A DNA stretch of 64,000 bases from Aureispira sp. CCB-QB1 (GCA_945870185.1 CAMBRK010000019.1:1-64000), one strand, 5' to 3'. Positions 25,743 through 35,584 are shown, numbered from the stretch's first letter. The notes: generated by a model not told the origin, from the sequence alone. Made by a program: numbers and translations.

Positions 25743-27857
25743 ATGAAAATAAGAAATAACATGTTTGTGCGGACCATTATCTTGATTTATATGGTTTTAA
25801 TGGGCTCTTGGAGCCTAGACGCACAAGTCCTTAACGATGAATGTAGATTTGCAACACCAATACTAACTACAGATAATTATTGCTCAGGAGATGGTGAGTT
25901 TACTAATGTGGGAGCAACGGCTGATCCTCCTTTTACCAACTCTTGTGTAAATATACTTTGGCAAAATGGTGTTTGGTTTTCTTTTACACCCAAAGAGCCA
26001 GCAGCACTTTTCAGAGTGTTTGGACAAGGTGCTGGTGGTACTTTGAGAAATCCCAAAATTCTTATTTTTGAAGATTGTGGCAAATATTTAAATTGTTCTC
26101 CAGGTAAAAATTTATCAGAAGACGAGTTAGTCATCGACAAATTAGTTATAGGCAAAACTTATTTTTTGATGGTAGAGTCTTCGCCCAATGGTAATGGGAC
26201 ATTTAAATTATGTATTGATGATTTTATTCCCGTTCCAGCACCTCAGGAAGATTGCAGAGATGGAGTAATTTTGTGTGATAAATCATCCTTCAAAGTGGAG
26301 AGTTTAACTGGTATTGGCAACGTGACCAATGAAATAGAACCAGGTAACTGCATGGAACAAGAGTTTCAATCTGCATGGTATAAATGGACTTGTGATCAAA
26401 CGGGCTCATTGACATTTACACTAACACCCAATGACTTTATCAATTTGAACATTGAGTCAGATGATCTTGATTTTGCACTTTACGAGTTACCAAATGGTAT
26501 AAATGACTGCTCTGGCAAAAGATTAATTAAGTGTATGGCCGCAGGCGCAAATGGAACAAATGGTGTCACTGATCCTATAGCCACATGGAGTAGATGTAAT
26601 GGTCCTACTGGTCTAAGAGATAACGAAGGTGGAAACACCGAGGATCCAGGATGTAGAGGTGGAAATAATAATTTTTTATCTCCATTAGACATGGTTTCAG
26701 GTAGGTCTTATGCCCTTATTGTAAATAATTTTTCCAAAAAAGGAAGAGGCTTTGCTATTGACTTCGGAGGTACGGGAACATTTCTAGGACCTAAACCCGA
26801 TTTCGATATCAACGCCAATATGGCCTTTGAGTGCGATAAGTCTGTTGTATTTACCAATAAATCCATTTCAGATACAGATCCTATCAAGACTTATTCTTGG
26901 GGTTTTGGAAATAGGTCTGTTCCTGGAGATGCAACAGGTCTAGGGCCATTTAATGTGATTTATGAGTCCTTTGGTTCTAAATTTGCCGCATTGACGGTAG
27001 AAAGTAATAGGGGCTGTACCGTGACTAAGATCAAAGAATTTTTCGTAGAGCCTTGCTGTAAAGACACTAGCACCCTAGATATATCAGGCTTGGTTACAGA
27101 TCTACGATGTTTTAATATTCCGGAAGGGCAAATATTGGCGCGTGGTCTGAGCGGAGCTCCCGAATATAGCTATAGTTTTGGCAATCAGCCTTTTAGTCCT
27201 ACATCTTTATTCGGAAGATTAGCGGCAGGTGAGTACAAAGTCAGAGTTCAGGATATCAAAGGGTGTAAAGATAGTATCATTGTGCTTGTTGATCAACCCG
27301 AACTCATCGTGGTGGATGCTGGTCCTGATGTAGAGATAGAACTAGGAGATAGCACGATACTTAAAATCAACTTTACTCCTGTGAAAGGAAGGGATAGTAT
27401 ATCTATAAGTCCTAATGTGGAAAGAATTGATAGTGTTACGTATTCTGTTTTTCCGGGCAATACTACGACCTATATAGTGACCGTCACTGACAGTTTGGGT
27501 TGTACTGCTACAGACGAAGTCACCGTCCGGGTTGTCAAAAACCTTCAGGTCTATGCTCCCAATATTATCTCTGCAAACGGAGATGGTCAGAATGATTTTT
27601 TCAATATATGGACATCTAAAGGAGTCAAAAGTGTAGATCTGTTGGAAGTTTATGATCGATGGGGCAATCTTGTTTTTCGTGGGATAGATGGCGTCAATAA
27701 TTATGTTAGGAATGACAATACTAGAGGATGGAATGGTACTTTCAAGGGAACACCTGTGGTAGGGGGTGTTTATACTTGGCGTGCCTTGGTCCGATGGCTT
27801 GATGACTCAACTTCCAATCATGCAGGAGATGTCACCGTGATAGAAACTCAAAGATGA
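25743..27857 (+). CDS. T9SS type B sorted, gliding-associated surface protein
   Basis: A 704-residue exported protein. A signal peptide (about 1-28) is followed by two galactose-binding-like or jelly-roll segments rich in Cys (about 30-330), a PKD-like domain (FECDKSVVFTNKSI, ending about 440), a SprB-like repeat segment (RCFNIPEGQILARGLSGAPEYSYSF split around 455-525), and a C-terminal sorting domain of the gliding-associated type: PNIISANGDGQNDFFNIW, EVYDRWGNLVF and GVYTW. It should be exported by the type IX system and attached or released at the surface. Overlaps the LptC-like gene by 4 bp. Confidence 0.85.
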   Translation: MKIRNNMFVRTIILIYMVLMGSWSLDAQVLNDECRFATPILTTDNYCSGDGEFTNVGATADPPFTNSCVNILWQNGVWFSFTPKEPAALFRVFGQGAGGTLRNPKILIFEDCGKYLNCSPGKNLSEDELVIDKLVIGKTYFLMVESSPNGNGTFKLCIDDFIPVPAPQEDCRDGVILCDKSSFKVESLTGIGNVTNEIEPGNCMEQEFQSAWYKWTCDQTGSLTFTLTPNDFINLNIESDDLDFALYELPNGINDCSGKRLIKCMAAGANGTNGVTDPIATWSRCNGPTGLRDNEGGNTEDPGCRGGNNNFLSPLDMVSGRSYALIVNNFSKKGRGFAIDFGGTGTFLGPKPDFDINANMAFECDKSVVFTNKSISDTDPIKTYSWGFGNRSVPGDATGLGPFNVIYESFGSKFAALTVESNRGCTVTKIKEFFVEPCCKDTSTLDISGLVTDLRCFNIPEGQILARGLSGAPEYSYSFGNQPFSPTSLFGRLAAGEYKVRVQDIKGCKDSIIVLVDQPELIVVDAGPDVEIELGDSTILKINFTPVKGRDSISISPNVERIDSVTYSVFPGNTTTYIVTVTDSLGCTATDEVTVRVVKNLQVYAPNIISANGDGQNDFFNIWTSKGVKSVDLLEVYDRWGNLVFRGIDGVNNYVRNDNTRGWNGTFKGTPVVGGVYTWRALVRWLDDSTSNHAGDVTVIETQR

Positions 27858-28420
27858 TGAGATATTTTATTTATATTTTATTATGCATTTTTTTGGTTTC
27901 ATGTGCCAATAAGGAAGAAGAAATTAATGCATTTTTTAATACAGACTTAAGTGAAAATTTGCGAATAGGTAAAAACATCAAAATCGTGTACAGCGACTCT
28001 GCTTTGATAAGACTGGTAGTAAATGCCCCGGAGATGCTCCAATATCAAGATCAGAACTATTCCAGAGATGTATTTCCCAAAGGGGTCTTGTTAGAATTTA
28101 TGAGTCCAAACCAAACTATAGAAAGTTGGCTCAAAGCCGAAACAGCCATCAGAGATTCACGCACACAAAAGATTACCGCTAGGGGCAATGTCATTTTTTA
28201 TGATTCAAAAAATCAAAAACTCGAAACATCAGAGTTAATTTACGATCAAAACACTCGTATTGTGTACACGGATAAGTTGGTAAGGATCTCTCAAGCAGAA
28301 AAAGGGGACACCACCTACGGCTTTGGTTTTAAGGCCAATGAATCTTTTTCTATCTTTGAAATAAAAAAGAAAGTGCAGGGAAAAATCAATGTTGCAGACT
28401 TTGTTACAGAATTTAAGTAA
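27854..28420 (+). CDS. lptC: LptC-like lipoprotein
   Basis: A 188-residue lipoprotein (FLVSC lipobox at about residue 17). The rest is a beta-jellyroll with the ITARGNVIFYDSKNQKLETSELIYD block that marks the LptA/LptC/OstA fold in lipopolysaccharide transport. LptC normally links the inner-membrane LptBFG complex to LptA; in Bacteroidota it is often a lipoprotein as here. ATGA overlap with the preceding gene suggests co-translation. Confidence 0.78.
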   Translation: MMRYFIYILLCIFLVSCANKEEEINAFFNTDLSENLRIGKNIKIVYSDSALIRLVVNAPEMLQYQDQNYSRDVFPKGVLLEFMSPNQTIESWLKAETAIRDSRTQKITARGNVIFYDSKNQKLETSELIYDQNTRIVYTDKLVRISQAEKGDTTYGFGFKANESFSIFEIKKKVQGKINVADFVTEFK

Positions 28421-28445
28421 TTTTGCCCCAGATTAAAGGTTAAAT

Positions 28446-29720
28446 ATGTTCACCACGATCATTTTAGTGTTATTAATGATATTGTTATCCGCCTTATTTT
28501 CAGGTAGTGAGATAGCTTACTTATCAGCCAATAAGCTGAGTATTGAAGTACTCAAAAACAAAAGTTCAAAGAGAGGTCGCTTGCTCACTGAGTTGTATAA
28601 CGATCCTAAAACTTTTTTAAGTACAATCCTTGTAGGCAATAATGTCGTTTTAGTCATCTACACTGTTTTGTTTAGTTCGCTCATTACTCCAGTGTTGGAG
28701 ATGCTGTTGCCGGCTGGAAATATTGCTATTTCATTGATTACGACTATTATTCTTACTGTAATCATATTAATTTTTGGAGAATTTTTGCCCAAAACAATTT
28801 TTAGACTTTATGCCAACGAATTGATATTTAAATTGGCTCCTATCTTAAATGTTACTAAGTGGATTTTGTTGCTTCCTAGTTGGGTCTTAACCAAAACATC
28901 AAATCTTATCATAAGAATATTATTCGGTAAGATTGAAGCTGCGGATCATAATTCCATCACAAAATTGGATTTAGAACACTACATCCAATCCAATGTAAAC
29001 GAAGAAAAGGATATAGACAAAGAGATATTGACCAATGCACTCAACCTTAATCAGCTCAAAGTCCGAGACTGCACGGTTCCTAGAAATGAAATCATCTTTG
29101 TAGATAAGAATGATGATATCCAAGAAGTAAAAAACGTCTTTATAGAATCCAAACATTCCAGACTTGTAGTAGTAGACGGTGATGTAGAAAACGTAATAGG
29201 TTATATTCATCACCAATTGCTTTTTAAGAATGTTACTTCCATAAAACGCAATATTTTGGATATTGACTTTGTTCCTGACGTGATGAATTTACAAGATCTC
29301 ATGTATAAGTTTATTAAAGATGGGAATAATATTGCATGTGTCGTGGACGAATTTGGGAGTGTGGCAGGTATCATCACTTTGGAAGATATTCTGGAAGAAA
29401 TATTTGGAGAGATAGCTGACGAACATGATGACGAAGACTTCACGGAAAAAGTAATTTCAGATCATGAGTATATTTTTTCAGGTAGATTGGAATTGGCCTA
29501 TCTAAATGGGAAATACGACAATCTGGACTTTCCTGAGGAAGAGTACACTACATTATCTGGCTATATCGTTATGACCTTAGGAAGCATACCAGAAGTAGGA
29601 CTTGAAGTAGAGTTAGACAAGTATAAATTTGAAATCATGTCCAAATCAGATACAAAAATAGAAGAAGTCAAGGTTCATGTACTTACACATCATTCAGAAA
29701 GAAATCTATCTAGTCAATAA
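28446..29720 (+). CDS. CNNM/CorC (HlyC)-type transporter with CBS domains
   Basis: A 424-residue membrane protein. The N-terminal DUF21/CNNM region (about 1-190) has three or four membrane helices with GSEIAYLSANKLSIE and FGEFLPKTIF motifs. Two CBS domains follow (about 205-330: VPRNEIIFVD, CVVDEFGSVAGIITLEDILEEI), then a CorC_HlyC domain. It fits Mg2+/Co2+ transport or regulation; GldE of gliding bacteria has the same architecture, so that name is possible. Located 25 bp after lptC and probably co-transcribed with it. Confidence 0.87.
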   Translation: MFTTIILVLLMILLSALFSGSEIAYLSANKLSIEVLKNKSSKRGRLLTELYNDPKTFLSTILVGNNVVLVIYTVLFSSLITPVLEMLLPAGNIAISLITTIILTVIILIFGEFLPKTIFRLYANELIFKLAPILNVTKWILLLPSWVLTKTSNLIIRILFGKIEAADHNSITKLDLEHYIQSNVNEEKDIDKEILTNALNLNQLKVRDCTVPRNEIIFVDKNDDIQEVKNVFIESKHSRLVVVDGDVENVIGYIHHQLLFKNVTSIKRNILDIDFVPDVMNLQDLMYKFIKDGNNIACVVDEFGSVAGIITLEDILEEIFGEIADEHDDEDFTEKVISDHEYIFSGRLELAYLNGKYDNLDFPEEEYTTLSGYIVMTLGSIPEVGLEVELDKYKFEIMSKSDTKIEEVKVHVLTHHSERNLSSQ

Positions 29721-30054
29721 TGTTTTTTAAAAGGTTATGTGTTTTATTGGGGTCTAGAGAACTGTTCGTTTTAGGATTATTGCATTATTTCACATGTAGT
29801 TTATAATTTTCAATGTGTTATATTTCTGAACAAGACTAAAGTTTTAATTGTATTTGACAAAAAATTAACATTTTTGCTTTTTATGAATATTACATCATAT
29901 AGTCTGGTGTTGTTATAGGTACTTATCTGTTTTTCTTTAGGTTATAAATTTTGATTTTAACTTTTTAATTAAATCTATGCATTTATTAGCTGAACTTATC
30001 AGATTATAAATAAAAGTATAACTAATACTTAAACTAAATTAAACAAAATAGCAT
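29721..30054. other. Intergenic region upstream of the isc operon
   Basis: Very AT-rich and without a convincing reading frame on either strand. I see no tRNA, repeat or strong hairpin. The only feature recognised is the -7 element just before iscS. An IscR-like operator could lie here, but nothing diagnostic is visible. Confidence 0.5.
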
Positions 30055-30062
30055 TACATTTG
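30055..30062 (+). promoter_or_regulatory. Putative -7 element TACATTTG of the isc operon
   Basis: TACATTTG matches TAnnTTTG and lies 35 bp before the iscS ATG. A -33 TTTG at the expected spacing is not clear. Confidence 0.5.
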
Positions 30063-30097
30063 TATTTAGATTAAATATAATTAAGAAATATAAGATC

Positions 30098-31321
30098 ATG
30101 TCAAAAGATAGATTGATTTACTTAGATAACAATTCTACCACACCAACTGACCCAAGAGTTGTGGAAACGATGTTACCTTATTTTTACGAAATTCCTGGAA
30201 ATGCCGCTAGTAGAAATCATCCTTTCGGATGGAAAGCAGAAGAAGCTGTAGATTATGCTAGGGAGCAAATTGCAGATCTTATACATGTAGACTCCAAGGA
30301 AATTATTTTCACATCAGGAGCCACTGAATCAAATAATCTTGCAATAAAAGGTATATTTGAAATGTATGCATCTAAAGGCAATCATATCATCACTGCCAAA
30401 ACTGAACATAAAGCAGTGCTAGATGCGTGTAAAAGAGTAGAAAAAATGGGCGGTCAAGTAACTTATCTTGATGTGAAAAATGATGGTCTTATAGATTTGG
30501 CTGAGTTGGAAGCAGCCATTACTGATAAAACGATATTGGTATCAATTATGTGGGCCAATAATGAAACGGGTGTGATCCAGCCCATGAAAAAGATAGGAGA
30601 TATCTGTAATAAGCACGGGGTATTATTCATGAGTGATGCTACACAAGTAGTAGGTAAAATTCCGATCGATCCTAAAAATGTAGGTGTGCACTTAATGTCT
30701 TTTACTTCACATAAAATGTATGGACCAAAAGGAGTAGGGGCACTTTTCGTAAATAGAAAGAATCCAAGAGTGAAGGTAACAGCACAAATGGATGGTGGTG
30801 GACACGAAAGAGGGATGAGATCAGGCACACTCAATGTTCCAGGTATTGTAGGTTTTGGTAAGGCGGCGGCTATAGCCAAAGAAGAGATGCACCAAGATGC
30901 TGAAAGACTTTCTAAGTTGAGAGATAAATTAGAAAATGCATATAAGCAAAATCTGGAAGAAGTGTATGTCAATGGCAATATTGAACACAGAATGCCACAT
31001 GTAACCAATATATCATTTAAGCATGTAGAAGGAGAAGGTTTGATGATGACATTCAACCAAAATATAGCTGTTTCTTCTGGTTCTGCGTGTACTTCTGCTT
31101 CTTTAGAGCCATCTTACGTGTTGGTAGCTTTAGGGTTGGGAGATGACTTAGCTCATTCATCTATTAGATTTAGTTTAGGAAGATTTACAACTGAAGAAGA
31201 TATAGATTACGCTATTGAAGCAGTTTCCAAAGGAGTAAATCATATGAGAGACCTTAGCCCAATATGGGAGATGTATAAAGAAGGTATAGATCTTAGTACT
31301 GTAGAGTGGGCTGAACATTAA
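30098..31321 (+). CDS. iscS: Cysteine desulfurase IscS
   Basis: PLP enzyme that takes sulphur from cysteine for Fe-S cluster assembly. [14 protein letters not shown] at the N-terminus, [30 protein letters not shown], the Schiff-base Lys in [12 protein letters not shown], and the persulfide Cys331 in [17 protein letters not shown] are all present. The flexible catalytic loop is the longer IscS/NifS type, not the SufS type. First gene of an iscS-iscU-iscA unit; the spacing to iscU is 39 bp. No iscR gene is adjacent. Confidence 0.96.
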   Translation: MSKDRLIYLDNNSTTPTDPRVVETMLPYFYEIPGNAASRNHPFGWKAEEAVDYAREQIADLIHVDSKEIIFTSGATESNNLAIKGIFEMYASKGNHIITAKTEHKAVLDACKRVEKMGGQVTYLDVKNDGLIDLAELEAAITDKTILVSIMWANNETGVIQPMKKIGDICNKHGVLFMSDATQVVGKIPIDPKNVGVHLMSFTSHKMYGPKGVGALFVNRKNPRVKVTAQMDGGGHERGMRSGTLNVPGIVGFGKAAAIAKEEMHQDAERLSKLRDKLENAYKQNLEEVYVNGNIEHRMPHVTNISFKHVEGEGLMMTFNQNIAVSSGSACTSASLEPSYVLVALGLGDDLAHSSIRFSLGRFTTEEDIDYAIEAVSKGVNHMRDLSPIWEMYKEGIDLSTVEWAEH

Positions 31322-31360
31322 CTAGATTCAACTTTTTAAATATTTTTAAATTAATATATA

Positions 31361-31756
31361 ATGGCATATTCAGAAAAATTAATAGAGCATTTTCATCACC
31401 CAAAAAACGTGGGTACATTAGATAAAGCAAAAAAGAATGTAGGTACAGGACTTGTAGGAGCTCCTGAGTGTGGTGACGTTATGAGACTTCAGATAGAAGT
31501 AGATGAAGCCACTGACACTATCATAGACGCCAAATTTAAGACTTTCGGATGTGGATCGGCTATAGCATCTTCATCATTGGCAACGGAGTGGCTTAAAGGT
31601 AAAACCATAGGGGAAGCTCTTACAATTGATAATATGGCTATTGTGGAAGAACTCGCTCTACCACCGGTAAAGATACATTGTTCGGTACTGGCAGAGGATG
31701 CCATTAAAAGTGCCATAGCCGATTATAAAAAGAAAAATGAAGCCGTCCCAGCTTGA
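31361..31756 (+). CDS. iscU: Fe-S cluster scaffold IscU
   Basis: A 131-residue scaffold protein on which clusters are built. The three cluster Cys are present: Cys37 in PECGDVMRL, Cys64 in FGCGSAIAS and Cys107 in KIHCSVLAE; Asp39 helps cluster release. The PPVK motif (101-104) that co-chaperone HscA recognises is partly conserved (LPPVKIHC). Second gene of the isc operon. Confidence 0.96.
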   Translation: MAYSEKLIEHFHHPKNVGTLDKAKKNVGTGLVGAPECGDVMRLQIEVDEATDTIIDAKFKTFGCGSAIASSSLATEWLKGKTIGEALTIDNMAIVEELALPPVKIHCSVLAEDAIKSAIADYKKKNEAVPA

Positions 31757-31831
31757 TTAGTTTAATAATGCAGTTGGCTTTCAAAGGTTTATTTATTAGT
31801 AAATCCAAAAAGCTTAAAATTTAGAATATTT

Positions 31832-32158
31832 ATGTTATTTGTAGCTGATAGCGCTAAAGAAAGAATAGGCGAAATAATCAGAACTAAAGATTTGACCAAT
31901 GATTATTTCGTGCGTGTCACTGTGACCAGTGGTGGGTGCTCGGGTCTGAGCTATCAAATGGATTTTGATAACGAAAATAAACCTAATGATCAGATTTTTG
32001 ATGATAATGGTGTAAAAGTTGTTACAGATCTCAAGAGTTTTCTGTACTTATGTAATACAACACTAGAGTTTTCAGGAGGCTTAAACGGTAAAGGTTTTTA
32101 TTTTAACAACCCAAATGCAGCACGCACATGTGGTTGTGGAGAGAGTTTTGCTGTTTAA
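31832..32158 (+). CDS. iscA: Iron-sulphur carrier IscA/ErpA
   Basis: A-type Fe-S carrier of 108 residues. Cys36 in GGCSGLSYQM and the C-terminal Cys100/Cys102 in TCGCGESF form the cluster site. It receives clusters from IscU and passes them to apo-proteins. Third gene of the operon, followed by a strong terminator. ErpA and IscA are not distinguished by sequence alone here. Confidence 0.93.
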   Translation: MLFVADSAKERIGEIIRTKDLTNDYFVRVTVTSGGCSGLSYQMDFDNENKPNDQIFDDNGVKVVTDLKSFLYLCNTTLEFSGGLNGKGFYFNNPNAARTCGCGESFAV

Positions 32159-32251
32159 ATTGAGCTACATGGTAGTAAGATTTTAAACCAATTTATTAAA
32201 TACAAATAAGTGTAAAGTTCAAATTAAAATTTGTGGTTAAGTGTTCAATAT

Positions 32252-32285
32252 AAAAAGGTTTCAGTAGATTATTGAAACCTTTTTT
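32252..32285 (+). terminator. Rho-independent terminator of the isc operon
   Basis: AAAAAGGTTTCA and TGAAACCTTTTT form a 12-bp stem around a short AT-rich loop, followed by T residues. It lies about 95 bp after the iscA stop. Confidence 0.85.
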
Positions 32286-32385
32286 ATTTGTGAGCAGTGC
32301 TTTTTCATAAAGTTAGTTTACGACATGGTTTTAGTAATTAACCAAAATATTGGAATTTTCAAATCTAGATATAGAAGAAAAATCA

Positions 32386-32416
32386 TTTGATATTTCTTTA
32401 TTTTAGCTTATCTTTG
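32386..32416 (+). promoter_or_regulatory. Promoter of the Rpn-family nuclease gene
   Basis: TTTG at 32386-32389, a 19-bp spacer, then TATCTTTG at 32409-32416: a full promoter match. The gene starts 14 bp later. Confidence 0.7.
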
Positions 32417-32429
32417 TTCAATAATTTGG

Positions 32430-33410
32430 ATGATGGAGATAGCGAATCCTATATATGATGTTGTTTTTAAGTACCTCATGGAAGACAATAAGGTAGCTAA
32501 AATTATATTGTCCACACTCACAGATTTAGACATTATTGATTTAGAATTTTTGCCACAAGAGCTAAGTCATTTCAAAGATGATGATGACAAAAAATTTTCA
32601 AAAAGGTATACAGTATTCAATTTATCGATCTACAGATTAGATTTCTCAGCTCGAATAAGGGACAAAAATGATCAAGAAAAAGTCATTATCATAGAGGTGC
32701 AAAAGTCTAAGTTTACCAATGAGAGCATGAGATTCAGAAAATATCTTGGTAAACAGTACATGAACGAAACCTTGTTTGAATGGGCAGAAGACCACGCCAA
32801 AAATACATTGAAATCAGGTATACCTATATTACCTATTTATTTTTTGGGCGAGTCCTTTTCAGAATTTAGAAATTATCCTGTTATACACATCACCAGATCG
32901 GTCAAAGACAGATACTCTCTTGAAGTATTGTCACCCAAGACTAAGTTTATTGACTCCCTTTTTCATGAAGGTATCATTATCAATATTCCAGCATTACGCA
33001 AATCAAGGCGAGACGAACTGGAAGTATTATTAAGCATCTTTGACCAAGAAAATAGAGCAGAAAACCATCACATCATGAATGTTAAAGAGATAGATTTTCC
33101 AGAAAAATTCAGACCCATCATCCGCAGATTAAAGAGCGCGACCCAAGAACAAGAAGTACGAGATATCATGATCATAGAAGATGACTTTTTGTCTGAACTT
33201 CAAGACTATGAAAATAGGATCGTTGATGAGCGTAAGCTCAGAGAAGAAGCTCAGATGAAGCAACAAGAAGCTCAGATGAAGCAACAAGAAGCCCAAATGA
33301 AGCAAATGGTAGCTATAAAGTTCTTACTGGAAGTGGGAGTCTCGAAGGAAGATATTGCAACAAAACTTAATATTTCCTTATCAGATTTGGATAGTTTGCT
33401 TAAAGAATAG
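32430..33410 (+). CDS. Rpn/YhgA-like PD-(D/E)XK nuclease (transposase-like)
   Basis: A 326-residue protein of the Rpn (recombination-promoting nuclease) group, formerly called putative transposase. NPIYDVVFKYLMEDNKVAK at the N-terminus and the nuclease core RLDFSARIRDKNDQEKVIIIEVQKS (Asp, then Glu-x-Gln-x-Ser) are diagnostic. The C-terminus has three tandem copies of the heptad EAQMKQQ, encoded by 21-bp DNA repeats, probably a coiled coil, and a final helix of about 30 residues (FLLEVGVSKEDIATKLN). The 21-bp repeats could change number by slippage. An 82-bp copy of part of this gene lies just downstream. Confidence 0.85.
   Translation: MMEIANPIYDVVFKYLMEDNKVAKIILSTLTDLDIIDLEFLPQELSHFKDDDDKKFSKRYTVFNLSIYRLDFSARIRDKNDQEKVIIIEVQKSKFTNESMRFRKYLGKQYMNETLFEWAEDHAKNTLKSGIPILPIYFLGESFSEFRNYPVIHITRSVKDRYSLEVLSPKTKFIDSLFHEGIIINIPALRKSRRDELEVLLSIFDQENRAENHHIMNVKEIDFPEKFRPIIRRLKSATQEQEVRDIMIIEDDFLSELQDYENRIVDERKLREEAQMKQQEAQMKQQEAQMKQMVAIKFLLEVGVSKEDIATKLNISLSDLDSLLKE
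33248..33310 (+). repeat. Three 21-bp tandem repeats in the nuclease gene
   Basis: Units encode EAQMKQQ; the first two are nearly identical in DNA and the third ends in MKQMVA. Copy-number change here would keep the reading frame and lengthen the coiled coil by whole heptads. Confidence 0.85.
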
Positions 33411-33425
33411 TGAGAAAGTGAACCT

Positions 33426-33507
33426 TCTTTGACCAAGAAAATAGAGCAGAAAACCATCACATCATGGATGTTAAAGAGATAGATTTTCCAGAAAAATTCA
33501 AACCTAT
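33426..33507 (+). repeat. 82-bp duplicate of an internal segment of the nuclease gene
   Basis: Matches 33037-33118 with about three mismatches. It encodes the fragment reading FDQENRAENHH and beyond, but it has no start and stops quickly. After it, a short GACCGAAAGGA motif occurs twice within 55 bp (33518-33575). It is most likely the remains of a second, deleted copy of this gene. Confidence 0.85.
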
Positions 33508-33618
33508 TGAGCTTAGACCGAAAGGAATATCTTAGAAAAGAAGGCCTTGATAACAAGATTTAGTTGGGACCGAAAGGATTTTATTAAACTTTCAAATTAG
33601 AGTAAATAAATAATCAAC

Positions 33619-34797
33619 CTAGCTATTTAAACTTAGGATTTTGATTTCTACTCTTTGATTTTTAGCCCTACCATAAGCAGTTTTGTTATCCGCTACAGGG
33701 CGTTTTTTACCGTAGCCTTTAAACTGTATTTTGGATGGATCAGCGCCTCTATTGACTAGATACTCTGCCACAGATTTTGCCCTTTCCGTACTAAGACGAT
33801 CGCAATACTCTTCAGAAGGTACATTGTTAGTGTGACCACCTATCTCTATGATCACGTTTTTATTGGACATAAGAAAACCATAGATATCTTCAAGAACCAC
33901 ATACGATGTTTTGTCAATAGTCGCACTATCAGCTTTAAAGTTAAGGTTTTTGATTTCTATGGTCTGACCTTCTCTGATTTTATCCTTAGTAAGTTCTTCT
34001 AATATTTTTGGTTTGTATGCTTCAATTGGTTTTGCATCATCTCTTTTTGGAACAGCAGTGAATGGGTTTTCTTCTTGAGTAGGAGTTGGATTCTTTTTGC
34101 GTTTGTGAGGTGGTAGATTTGATTTGGACATATCTCTTAGTGGCGGCTCTCCTGGACATGCTATACGTACTATCGGTGATGCTCCATCTACTAATATATT
34201 TCCATTATAAGGGAAAATAACGGGTGTTTTATAAAATGCTGTTAAGGTAATACATCTTATGTTTGTTTTGGGTCTAAATTCAAAAGTATTGATCTGCCAG
34301 CTAGTATTGTTGACAGGTGCTGACTCTGCAAGTAATTCCCGTTCATTACAATAACCGGAGCCTCCCCAAATCCTGAGTACTATTGGGGTAGTATAATTTG
34401 CTTCAGCTTCAGTCATTCTACTTTTGCTAATGTACTTTTCGGCACGAGCTAGGTGGATAGAAAATTTATAACAATATCCTGCTTTTAAGGATGAGTCTAA
34501 CCGCACAGAAACCGATTCATAGGTTTCATTGTCTCTAGCAACCATGCCTAGATATGTCTTTTTATCGGATGCAGGTAGATTATTTTGCCAATACCCATTA
34601 GGATGGATATCCGGAGGTGATTCTTGCGGAAAATTGATTTTACCACAATCAAACCAACCAGCTATCCCTTCCTTTGCTTCTCCGCCTTTCTTGGGGGTAT
34701 CTTCGAAGCTCGGATTATTAAGACGAATGGTATCCCTTTGTCCTGATGCAAAATAATTAGTAAAAAGTAAGATGAAAAAACAAAAAATATGTTTCAT
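33619..34797 (-). CDS. OmpA-family protein with N-terminal jelly-roll domain
   Basis: A 392-residue exported protein. Signal peptide about 1-19; an N-terminal galactose-binding-like beta-sandwich (about 20-205, beginning DTIRLNNPSFEDTPKKGG); a Pro/Lys-rich linker (about 215-260); and a C-terminal OmpA domain (about 280-390) with NLNFKADSATID, IIEIGGHTNN, LSTERAKSVAEYLVNRG, KGYGKKRPV and KNQRVEIKI. The OmpA part binds peptidoglycan. Tandem on the same strand with a shorter paralogue that has only the N-terminal domain. Confidence 0.88.
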   Translation of the reverse strand: MKHIFCFFILLFTNYFASGQRDTIRLNNPSFEDTPKKGGEAKEGIAGWFDCGKINFPQESPPDIHPNGYWQNNLPASDKKTYLGMVARDNETYESVSVRLDSSLKAGYCYKFSIHLARAEKYISKSRMTEAEANYTTPIVLRIWGGSGYCNERELLAESAPVNNTSWQINTFEFRPKTNIRCITLTAFYKTPVIFPYNGNILVDGASPIVRIACPGEPPLRDMSKSNLPPHKRKKNPTPTQEENPFTAVPKRDDAKPIEAYKPKILEELTKDKIREGQTIEIKNLNFKADSATIDKTSYVVLEDIYGFLMSNKNVIIEIGGHTNNVPSEEYCDRLSTERAKSVAEYLVNRGADPSKIQFKGYGKKRPVADNKTAYGRAKNQRVEIKILSLNS

Positions 34798-34942
34798 ATT
34801 TTAAAGACTTTAAGTCTTGTTATAACGCACAAAAGTAAGATATATTTAAGATTTTGGATGATTTTAACGCTAAATTAACGACATTGTTTAGTTTAAAAAC
34901 GACGAATGCAGTAAGCTACTGTTACTTTAAAAGGACTTTTCT

Positions 34943-35584
34943 TTATTTTTGTCTGATGATATCGGAAATTCCATCCAGCAGCACATGACCATTATAATAA
35001 ACATTTGTATCCTTAGTATAATACGCAGAAATAGTTATGCTTTTATAATCCTGTAGAGGTTTAAAAAGTATATCATATTTTCTCCATTCAATGTGGTCTA
35101 TAAGAGGAGATTCATATATCAAATGTCTTTCATTGCAATATCCAGTGCCTCCCCATATTCTAAGGACTGCTGGAGTAATATAATTAACTTCTTCTCCAGT
35201 AAGTCTACTTTTTGAAAAGTAGTTTGGTGACCTTGCCAAATATATAGATAATGAATAGACCTCCTTCGCTTTCAAGACTGAATCTAGACGTACACTGACT
35301 GATTCGAATGTTTGATTATCTCGCACTACCATACCGAGATAAGTTTTATTATCAGAAGCAGGCATATTATTTTGCCAGTACCCGTTGGGGTGAATATCAG
35401 GTGGAGATTCCAACGGAAAGTTTAGTTTTCCACAATCAAACCAACCGTTGATACCAAATGAGTGTTCTCCTCCTCTTTTTGGAGTATCCTCAAAACTCGG
35501 ATTCTTAAGTCGTATTGTGTCTGATTGCGAAAATACAAAATTTCCAAATAGTAAAAAGGTTGAAAAAGAAATGAATTTTTTCAC
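34943..35584 (-). CDS. Secreted jelly-roll protein, paralogue of the OmpA gene's N-terminal domain
   Basis: A 213-residue exported protein with a GTG start and a signal peptide ending about residue 19. Its whole mature part aligns with the N-terminal domain of the gene at 33619-34797: shared blocks NPSFEDTPK, GWFDCGK, NGYWQNN, PASD, KTYLGMV, ESVSVRLDS, LARS/LARA, SKSR, YITP/YTTP, VLRIWGG, YCNER. It ends after DGISDIIRQK with no OmpA domain. Probably a tandem duplication followed by loss or gain of the OmpA half. Confidence 0.82.
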   Translation of the reverse strand: MKKFISFSTFLLFGNFVFSQSDTIRLKNPSFEDTPKRGGEHSFGINGWFDCGKLNFPLESPPDIHPNGYWQNNMPASDNKTYLGMVVRDNQTFESVSVRLDSVLKAKEVYSLSIYLARSPNYFSKSRLTGEEVNYITPAVLRIWGGTGYCNERHLIYESPLIDHIEWRKYDILFKPLQDYKSITISAYYTKDTNVYYNGHVLLDGISDIIRQK

